DNA of 64,000 nt from NCBI GenBank assembly GCA_007570785.1, contig ML664161.1, positions 682,060-746,059 of the forward strand, read 5' to 3'. The position numbers and the translations under genes are program-made. Position 1 is the stretch's first letter, and each line of letters starts with the position of its first letter. Below are positions 56,375-64,000 of this stretch, in pieces. The stretch is from Antilocapra americana (lineage: Eukaryota; Chordata; Mammalia; Artiodactyla; Antilocapridae). The notes under the pieces are model-generated. The model saw nothing but the letters and a program-made list of their open reading frames with translations, ran no database searches and had not been told where the DNA came from.

Positions 56375-56581
56375 AGATTGTAATTACATATAGAATAAGT
56401 GTTCCTAAGTCTATTCTTTTTAGAAATAAAATAAGTAAATAGGTAGATAGGGGGAGAATAGGTAATTCTCTCATATAGAAAAATTTCAAAAAATTTATGT
56501 TGCTTACCTTGGCCTTGGATATAGTGGAGCATGACAACTTGAGTTGGGCCACATATAATGACTTCCTTCCAAAGACTGCAT

Positions 56582-56583
<2 letters not shown>
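56375..56583. other. Short spacer before a microsatellite
   Basis: No gene or recognised repeat. Confidence 0.5.

Positions 56584-56630
<47 letters not shown>
56584..56630 (+). repeat. (TG)23 microsatellite
   Basis: This is an uninterrupted GT/TG run of 47 bases, followed by ATGTGTAGGG. Confidence 0.97.
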
Positions 56631-56637
<7 letters not shown>

Positions 56638-57279
56638 GGGTGGGACAAAAGAGAGTTACTTACAGTGGATAAACCTGACAAATACTGCCTCAGCCAGGTG
56701 ATCTATGACAACATCAGTAAGAGTCAGAAATCATGTTAATGGTATATACACTTAATATAATATAATGAGAATGGTATCTTACCTCTGTAGTCTTTTCTGC
56801 AATTTTAGATTACTTTCTCTTCCTTTTCTCTATTTTTCCTTTCCAGATCATTTTAAATCTGTACAATATTCTCTATATGCTTATGCCATAGAGGTAGCTG
56901 TTGTAATTTACTTCAATGTATTCTTTTTTTACATGCCTGAAAAATATGTATTTTTGTATTGTGTATACCTAATTTTAAAGTTACATGCTCAATATTATCT
57001 TATATACCTATTATATTTTAAATATTTCTCCATTAATTATGATTTTATGATCTACTCATGTTTCTATGGCAGCTATAATCTGCCATTTAAAACTCCAGAG
57101 AGTACATCCCTATGATTTTCCTATTCATTCTTGCATTGATGTACATGAAAGTATCTTGTAATATATAACAAATAATGCTGCAATGAACATCTTGAACATA
57201 GATTCTTGTAGAAATGCATTTGTTAAATCTCTTTTGCATGTCTAATAGGAGTATGATTATTCAGTTTTAGATAGATTGG
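56631..57279 (-). mobile_element. Probable old L1 fragment (antisense)
   Basis: Phrases such as AATAATGCTGCAATGAACAT and ATGATCTACTCATGTTTCTA resemble antisense L1 late-ORF2/3'UTR sequence. The match is weak before about 56930. Confidence 0.45.
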
Positions 57280-57291
57280 CCATATGCTTTA

Positions 57292-57455
57292 TTTTTTATT
57301 TTTTTGATTTTTATTACTGTTTCTCTTTTTTGTTGTTGTTATTTTATTTATTTTCTTTACATTATCGTGTTGGTTTTGCCATACATTGACATGAATCCAC
57401 CATGGGTATACATGTGTTCCCCTTCCAGAACCCCCCTCCCACCTCCCTCCTGATT
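57292..57455 (-). mobile_element. Short bovine-L1 3'-end insertion
   Basis: The T-rich left end (antisense poly-A) is followed by the L1 3'UTR in antisense (TTGGTTTTGCCATACATTGA, CACCATGGGTATACATGTGT and a C-rich block). It is flanked by CCATATGCTTTA at 57280-57291 and 57456-57467, a 12-bp TSD that extends imperfectly. Confidence 0.88.
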
Positions 57456-57467
57456 CCATATGCTTTA

Positions 57468-57659
57468 CTTTTTGAAGTCGAACATATTGGACATATTGGT
57501 GAGTGAAAGTAAACTGTGATTTCATTGTCACTCTGTTGAAAAGACACACAGCACTGGTTTCATGTTAAAACCAGTGCAGTGTCACATCTCTGCAATTGGA
57601 GTTTGAATTCTCTGTGGCTGTTATATTGAAATTCTTAATTTTATCTTTGAATTTATGAT
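57468..57659. other. Spacer, no gene seen
   Basis: Short sequence with no recognised feature. Confidence 0.5.
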
Positions 57660-58290
57660 TTTCAAATGAAGTCTGTGGATTAAATTTTCAGGGGTTTGGG
57701 GAATGGAGCAGAGAGTGACTTGAAGCCTAGTTTCATTTGCCACCTTGTATCCCACCACCCTCCTATCTCTTCTCCTTGGGATGAGTTCTTGGTTTCCTGA
57801 TCCCTGTCCCTCTGCACCACAGCCCTCACCCACTCACATTCCTTAGTTGTAGCTTGGCTAACACTAAAGGCCATGCCCCAAGATGCCTGCCACCATCCTT
57901 CAGGGGCAGCAACTGAATTGCACCAGTAAGGGGAGGTATGGATGCTGTGGTCATCAGATATCCCCAGCCAAGGCCTCGACTCTGGCCCAGAGAAGGATGA
58001 AAGTCTCAGTATGGGTACTCTTTGCTGTCCTAGGCTGCCAGTGTCACAGTTCTGGTGGAAGATTCTTCTAGAGGTACCCTCTTACTTATCCCTTGATCCA
58101 AATAAGGAGAGCATCTTGGCACAGAGATTGCAATCTCTTCATGGTTTAAGGGTGGCTAACCCACAGAAAGGGGAGATGGATTTCTCTGCCCTAAGCCACA
58201 GTATGATATGTCATTCTGGCTATTGACAGGAGAGAATCGTGGGATTCTCCTGTAAACCCCTTCTGGCACTTCCTTGGCTCATTGTTGTAT
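57660..58290. other. GC-richer block of unknown origin
   Basis: This ~600-bp block is notably less AT-rich than its neighbours. It contains CCACCACCCTCCTATCTCTT and GGAGGTATGGATGCTGTGGT. A 94-codon frame (57942-58226) and a 62-codon frame overlap it, but neither has recognisable family features. It could be an old LTR, the 5' end of an old LINE, or a processed pseudogene too decayed to identify. Confidence 0.35.
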
Positions 58291-58329
58291 CCTATTATTT
58301 AATCTGCATGTCTGAGATATTTACATGCT

Positions 58330-58440
58330 TCTTTTGTTTAATTTACTAATGTGGGAATTACACCAGTATGTTTTCTAATATGAAACATTCCTTATATGCC
58401 TTAGATAAAACTCATTTCATCAACAGTATATAAAGAATAT
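58330..58440 (-). mobile_element. Possible old L1 fragment (antisense)
   Basis: ACTAATGTGGGAATTACACC followed by TTTTCTAATATGAAACATTC resembles L1 ORF2 in antisense, in the region near the conserved palm motif. It is badly decayed. Confidence 0.45.
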
Positions 58441-59563
58441 CGGGTTATAAAAAATGTTCTGCATAAGGCCTACATAAAATATGACTCAGGCAAAAAAGTC
58501 ATAAATAGGGCACTTTGGGTTATGAAATATAGCTAAATATTGTCATGAAATTCAGCAAAGTATAGTCCTTTAAAAAGGTAAAATAAAGTGAAATGCATTT
58601 CAATAGCAAAATAGTTCAGTATTAGAAACTTTGCTACCAAATATATTACATTAATAGGGCAATAGAAAAAGGTAAAATGTCAAACAGTTACACCTAAATA
58701 AAGTTAGTAGATAATAACAATTAATTTAATTAGTTAATTTATAGCCCTGCTTGAAGCTAGTTAAAATAGATAATACTATACTAGGATATTTTAAGCACAT
58801 ATGTTTAATATGTACTAATATAGTAGTAATCAACAGAAACTCTCAAACTTAATTCCTGATTATTAAAATTCAGAGGATGATAACATATAAGGACATAATA
58901 TATAGGGTACTATGTTCCAGCGATTGTGATAACAACAAATATATGTTACAATTATCTACTAGAACAACATGATGATATTTTAATTATGTGTAGGTTGTTT
59001 TATAACAATAAAAATCCAGTTGAGTCAACTAGAAAAAATAATTATTATTATTGAATGTTCAGTAAGAGAACATATTCACAAGCCATTAACTTTATTTGGA
59101 ATTAAAGTTGTAAGAACTTATTCTATAAAGTGTGAGACAACACATAAACTATGAATAGGTGGAACATTATACCTGGTTTCTGACTAGATGAAACAATTTT
59201 TTAATAATTTTAAACTAGTGAGATGAATACTTTGCTCAAGCTTCGTTAAGACATACATCAAATTAATAGCACTGGTCTGAAAGACTAACATGGAAAAAAT
59301 ATCTTTAGTTGTATTTTAGATCAACTTCATATGTGTGTAGATAGCTGGATGTGTTTATATACTCATTTAGTCATATTTTGTCTATTATATTCATTGCATA
59401 ATGGTGGTATGTCATTTCTCTTTAAGAGGTAAATATGTTAATTGATAACAAAGTATTTGCTAACCTTTTTGAAAATAAAAATAGACCCTCTGGCTCATAC
59501 ATTATATCAAAATAGTTCTAAACTAATTATAATTTTTTATATGGACACATATAATAAAGTCGA
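58441..59563. other. AT-rich spacer, no gene seen
   Basis: No gene or recognised repeat. Confidence 0.5.
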
Positions 59564-59760
59564 GGGCTTCCCTTGTGGCTCAGCTGGTAAAGAATCTGCC
59601 TGCAATGCAGGAGACCTGGGTTTGATCCCTGATTTGGGAAAATTCCCTGGAGAAGGCAATGCCAACCCACTCCAGAATTCTGGCCTGGAGAATTCCATGA
59701 ACTATATAGTCCATGGGGTCACAAAGAGTCGGACACGACTGAGCCACTTTCACTTCACTT
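59564..59760 (+). mobile_element. Bov-tA SINE, well preserved
   Basis: The head is close to intact (GGGCTTCCCTTGTGGCTCAG, CTGCAATGCAGGAGACCTGG). The Bov-A-like half keeps CpGs in GAGTCGGACACGACTGAGCC. It ends in CACTTTCACTTCACTTCAT. It appears young; no TSD was identified. Confidence 0.92.
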
Positions 59761-59879
59761 CATACTAAAAGGCACTTTTAAATGGTTCTTTTATATATTA
59801 ATTTGTGAGTAGAAACATACATGCAATTTGTTTCCCCATCTATCAAGGTATTGATCAAAAAACAAACCAACAAACAATC

Positions 59880-60190
59880 CTAAATAAACTTTAAAATATT
59901 CCTATCTTTTGACCCAGAAATACTTCTAAAATTTTATCCCAGGTAAGCCCTTAAGGATATTAATCATAATTAAGCTACTGGGATTTTATTATAGTATTGT
60001 TTTTATTAGCAGAAAGTTGGTGTCACTCAATGAGCAATAAGATCATAAAACATAGTATATCTCTTTGATTAAAATATATGAATTCATTAAAATGAATTTG
60101 GAGAGAATATGAATGCAACTGAATTAAAACAAAAGACCTTGGAAAATATTTTGTGTCATATAATCTCATTTAATGTAAGATGAAGAAGTG
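59880..60190 (+). mobile_element. Old L1 3' fragment (sense)
   Basis: L1-type phrases include CTATCTTTTGACCCAGAAAT and ATTATAGTATTGTTTTTATTAGC-like sequence. It is interrupted on the right by a truncated SINE. Confidence 0.55.
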
Positions 60191-60195
60191 AAGAG

Positions 60196-60300
60196 AAAGT
60201 CATGTCCAACCCTTTTTGACTCTATGCAGTATAGCCTGCCAAGCTCCTCTGTCCATGGAATTCTCCAGGCAAGAATACTGGCATGGGTAGCCATTCCCTA
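60196..60300 (-). mobile_element. Bov-tA SINE, truncated
   Basis: The antisense copy begins AAAGTCATGTCCAACCCTTT and ends at GGTAGCCATTCCCT, about the middle of the element. Confidence 0.85.
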
Positions 60301-61369
60301 AGATATATTCTATCAACTGGAAAGGCTATCCAGGTATTTTTTACTTAACAAGGACATAGTTGTTGACTTGTTCCAATATATCAAGGATGATCATCATCAA
60401 GGGCACCGGTTGGTTCAGTCCTTCTGCTCTACCTTCTTTAGTGTGTGAAAATTTTTCATCATGTTCATTTTATTCATCTTGATGTGGTTTCTAACATGTC
60501 AGGTATTATGTCCACTTAAAAAAAAAAAAGCAAGAGGAAACAGAGATAGTTATGTTTATATATCTCTCCTTGTATAAAAAATGAAAAGCTTTCCTAGAAA
60601 ACACAAGCAGAATTCTGTCCATATGTCATTGACTAAAATTGTGACATTGACACATCTAACTGGAAATACATAACTTTTACAATTCTCATAAAAATTGGGA
60701 GAACAGGTGACTTGGGAATTAATGTTTGTTAATCCAGTTTACAGAATCTAATATACTTAGTGAGGGAGAGAAAGATCTCCAAAATGGACCACAATAATTA
60801 CCCTTCATGGAGGTAACAGCAATAGTTACCTCCTATTCAGTGCCATAGTATAATGGCCTTCCATCAATAAGGACTAAATCTCTACTACCGAATAGCATAT
60901 GGCAAGAATTGTGGATGTCACTTCCAATGCTAGGTTATAATCATAAATTTTAGATTTATAAAAATAAAATAAACAGTTATCAGAAACTACAAAAAGATGA
61001 TAGCTTCCATCATGGGCACTCTATCTCATTCTATTGCGTGCCAGCTCTGAGGAAAGTGAGCTTCCATTCTATCAGTTGTTCTAGGGAGTGACCCGTGTAT
61101 CCAGGAACTGGTATCTCTGGCCAACAGCCGCATGAGAGAAATTAGAATTCAATTTTCCCTGAAGTGAGCTTTTTAGATGATCACAGCCTTGTTCAAAAGT
61201 CTGATTGTAGCTCTCTGAGGAACCCTGAACTGAAGGACTCAGCTAAGTTGCAGAAGGAGTTCTTATGTATATAAACTGTGATGTAATAAATGCTATGAAA
61301 AGCAGTTCACTTTTGGGGATAGTTTTTTTCTCAGCTGTTTATTTGAAGAAATAATACCTAAAACTTTCC
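60301..61369. other. AT-rich spacer, no gene seen
   Basis: An A-run lies at 60519-60530. No gene or recognised repeat. Confidence 0.5.
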
Positions 61370-61883
61370 TAATTTGGAGAAGAAAATTGATGTCCAATTC
61401 TAGGAAGAACAGAGGTTTCCAAATAGAATGAACCAAAGAATTCAACACTAAGATACATTATTATTAAAATGAAGAAAGTTAAACATAAAGAGAGACTCTT
61501 AAAGGTGGCAAGAGGAAAGCAATTTGTTATGTACAAGGGTGCTCCCAGAAAACAATCAGCTGACTTCTTAGGAGAAACATTGCAGGCTATAAGGGAGTGA
61601 CATAATATATTCAAATCAATGAAAGTAAAATATCTATAACCAAGAATACTCTACCTGGAATGTTTGAAGGGGAAATAAGGAGTTCTAAGACAAACACGAG
61701 CTAAAAGGGTTCATCTCTACCAAACCAGCTTTGTAAAAAATGTTAAAGGAAATTCTCAAAGTAGAACATTAAAAATCACAATTAGAAATATAACAATTTT
61801 TTTTAATTTCACTGGTAAAGGCAAATATATAGTAAAATAGTAAAGATAGTGGATCAATCAATTTAAAAGCTAATACAGAGATT

Positions 61884-62105
61884 AAAGGACTTCCTTTGTA
61901 GCTCAGTTGGTAAAAAAAAAAAAAAAAAAAAACCTCTGCCTGCAGTGTAGGAGACCTGAGTTTGATTCCTCTGTCAGGAAGATCCTCTAGAGAAGGGAAT
62001 GGCAGCCCACTCCAGTATTCTTGCCTGGAGAATCCAGGACTGAGGAGCCTGGAGTTACCCATGGGATTGCAAGAGTCGGACATTAATGATTTATAGACTA
62101 AACCA
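61884..62105 (+). mobile_element. Bov-tA SINE with an A21 tract in its head
   Basis: The head starts AAGGACTTCCTTTGTAGCTC and is interrupted after GGT by a run of 21 A (61912-61932), where the family has a short GGTAAAGAATC. The body then continues normally (CTGCCTGCAGTGTAGGAGAC, CCACTCCAGTATTCTTGCCT). Confidence 0.9.
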
Positions 62106-62447
62106 CCACCAGCACCACAAAGGTTAAAAGATAAAAATAATAAAATCATGTATATCCACAATAAATATGTAAGGATTATACAAACAAAAAAGATATAAAA
62201 GGAGACCAAAAGGCATGAAATTTGGTAGAGGGAGTTGATAATGTTGGATGTAAGAATGTGTCCAAACTTCAACTTAAAAAATTTCATGGAAACTGCCAAC
62301 CAAAAATAGATATACACAAGTAGGTATATTTTTGTATATAACATATGCACACAAAAAAAGAGAAAGGAATCCAAACATAACACTAAAGATAGTTACCAAA
62401 TGACAATAAAAGAGAACAAAAGTTAAAAGAACAACAAAAAATAGTAG

Positions 62448-62575
62448 GAACTTCCCTGGCAGTCCAGTGGTTAAGACTAAAAGCTCCCAATGCAGAGGGC
62501 ATGGGTTCAGTACCTGATTAAGGAACTAAGATCTTGTATGTTGCACATGACCTGGCTTAAGACATAAAAAATAAA
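62448..62575 (+). mobile_element. CHR-type tRNA SINE
   Basis: It begins AGGAACTTCCCTGGCAGTCC and continues AGTGGTTAAGACTAAAAGCT and GGGCATGGGTTCAGTACCTG, then GGAACTAAGATCTTGTATGT, with an A-rich tail. This is the cetartiodactyl tRNA-Glu-derived CHR SINE, distinct from Bov-tA and older on average. Confidence 0.9.
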
Positions 62576-63162
62576 GAAAGATTAAAGTCTACAAAATTAA
62601 TAGTAAATCAGCCAGAAAACAGTTAACAAAATGACAATAAATATATACCTATCAGTAATTACTTTGTGTAAATGGACTTAATGCTCCAATTGTAAGACAT
62701 AGTGATGAAATAGATTAAAAAGAACTATGAAAATAACAACAATAAATGAGATCTACATAAATGCTACCTACAAGAGAATCACAGATCTAAACACACAAAT
62801 TGAAAGTAAGGAGATGCAAAAGGTTTCCTATAAAAATGGAAACAAAAGGAAAGCTGGAGTAACAATACATATATCAGACAAGTAGATTTTAAAACTATGA
62901 CTATAACAAAAGACAAATGGGGACATTATATAATGATAATGGGTCAACCCAACAAGAAGGTAAATATATATGCACCCAACAATGGGACACGTAAGTACAT
63001 AAGGTAAATATTAACAAGCAATAAAAGTAGAAATTTTCAGTAGCACAATAAGAATAGAGGACTTCAATACTCTACTTACATCAATTATCAGATCATCCCA
63101 ATAGAGTATCAACAAGGAAACACTAGCCTTAAATGACATAGTAAAGAAGATGGAATTTACAG

Positions 63163-63193
<31 letters not shown>
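63163..63193 (+). repeat. (TA)n and (GATA)n microsatellite
   Basis: GATATATATATATATATATA is followed by AATAGATAGATAGATATAA. It lies inside the old L1. Confidence 0.9.
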
Positions 63194-63200
<7 letters not shown>

Positions 63201-64000
63201 CATTTCATCCAAACCAGTAGAATGACCTCTTTTGAAGTGCACATCCAGGTGAAATCACATGCTATGCCATAAAACAAGGTTCAAAAAATTAACAAGATTA
63301 AAATTATATCAAGAATCTTTTCCAAGGACAAAATTTTGAAGCTACATATCAACTACAGTTTAAAAGCTTAAAAAAAAATTCAAACCTGTGAAGTCTAAAT
63401 AGCATGCTACTAAAATCAGTGGATCAATGAAGCAGTCAAAGAGGAAATTGAAAAATACTGAGAGATAAATGAAAATGCAAGCAAAACAATCCAAACTTTG
63501 TTGTATGCTGCAAATGCCATTCTAAGAGGGAATGTTATAGTGATGTAACCCTACTTCATAAATGAGAAAAATCTCAACAATCTAACCTAAAGGGACAAGA
63601 AAAAGAAAGATCAACAAACCCAAAGTTAGCAGAAGAAAAGAAATAATGAAGATTATAGTGGAAATATATAAAGATTAAAATAACAGTAGAGAAGATCAAT
63701 GAAACAGAGAACTGGTTCTTTGAAAAGATAAACAGAATTGATCAACCTTTAGCCAGACTCATCTGGAAAAAAAGAGATAGAACTCAAATAAATGAAGCCA
63801 AAGTAAATAAGGAAACGTTACAACTGATACCACAGAAATACAAAAGATCATAAGAAATAACTATAATTATACACTAACAAATTGGAAAATACAGGGAAAA
63901 AAATGGATAGATTCCTAGAAACATATAATCTTCCAAGAATGAATCAGCAAGAATGAAATATGAACAAACTGGTCACTATTAATTAAATTGAGTCAGTAAT

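Larger units (their letters stand above)
61370..64000 (+). mobile_element. Old L1 (sense), continuing beyond the window
   Basis: The left part is a decayed ORF1 end (AGAGACTCTTAAAGGTGGCA, then AATACTCTACCTGGAATGTT and CCAAACCAGCTTTGTAAAAA). After 62640 the ORF2 endonuclease region is recognisable (GGACTTAATGCTCCAATTGT, ATATGCACCCAACAATGGGA), and then the start of the RT region (CAGAGAACTGGTTCTTTGAA). Stops and indels occur throughout. It is interrupted by a Bov-tA (61884-62105) and a CHR SINE (62448-62575). The right end lies outside the window. Confidence 0.85.

Noticed and set aside
56163..56681. A 172-codon minus-strand frame with a long Thr-His repeat
   Set aside because: The repeat is the (TG)n microsatellite read in antisense, and the rest is BovB 3' end in reverse.
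1..64000. CRISPR arrays, phage, plasmid or bacterial operons
   Set aside because: No spaced direct-repeat arrays, no ribosome-binding sites or compact gene strings; all larger frames belong to mammalian retroelements.
1..64000. A previously undescribed gene system
   Set aside because: Everything of recognisable structure is retroelement-derived or microsatellite. The residual unexplained blocks (15585-16915 and 57660-58290) show no coding or RNA-gene features strong enough for such a claim.

Overview
The window looks like nuclear DNA from a ruminant, most likely cattle or a close bovid. It carries BovB (RTE) LINEs, Bov-tA and Bov-A2 SINEs, a bovine-type L1 and a cetartiodactyl CHR SINE, a mix seen in ruminant genomes. 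The background is AT-rich and non-coding. A run of 100 N at 36731-36830 shows that this is a scaffolded assembly. I find no host protein-coding gene, no structural RNA gene, no CRISPR array and no bacterial or viral operon. It reads as a gene desert built from layers of retroelements.

Layout. 1-6000: AT-rich sequence with one Bov-tA and a 5'-truncated BovB (2387-3672) whose 3' end carries an extra Bov-A module and an AGC microsatellite. 6000-17900: an old antisense L1 broken by a SINE with a 14-bp target-site duplication (TSD), several more SINEs, and a very small twin-primed L1 insertion (14121-14259). 17960-21240: a dimeric SINE split by a class II LTR, which is itself split by a class I LTR; a second class II LTR of the same family lies inverted about 0.5 kb away. 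21240-36100: mostly AT-rich spacer with scattered SINEs, an old L1 containing a hAT-like fragment, a long but broken BovB (26448-28975) and a MaLR-type LTR (31672-32038).

36100-43300: a full-length L1 on the minus strand with an intact ORF1, an ORF2 broken by one internal stop plus the assembly gap, a long GC-rich 5'UTR with a partial tandem duplication, and possibly a 3' transduction of about 250 bp. 43300-64000: old sense-strand L1 remnants, two more 5'-truncated BovB copies, many SINEs (one nested pair), a (TG)n microsatellite, and an old sense L1 that runs off the right end.

The elements do not work together as a pathway. The functional logic is parasitic: L1 and BovB supply endonuclease and reverse transcriptase, the SINEs use that machinery, and the LTRs are relics of separate retroviral integrations. 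The most informative signals are the nested insertions with readable TSDs, the possible L1 transduction, and the coordinated terminal differences between the two class II LTRs. I found no convincing novel biological system. Family names rest on recognition by eye and were not checked by a database search.
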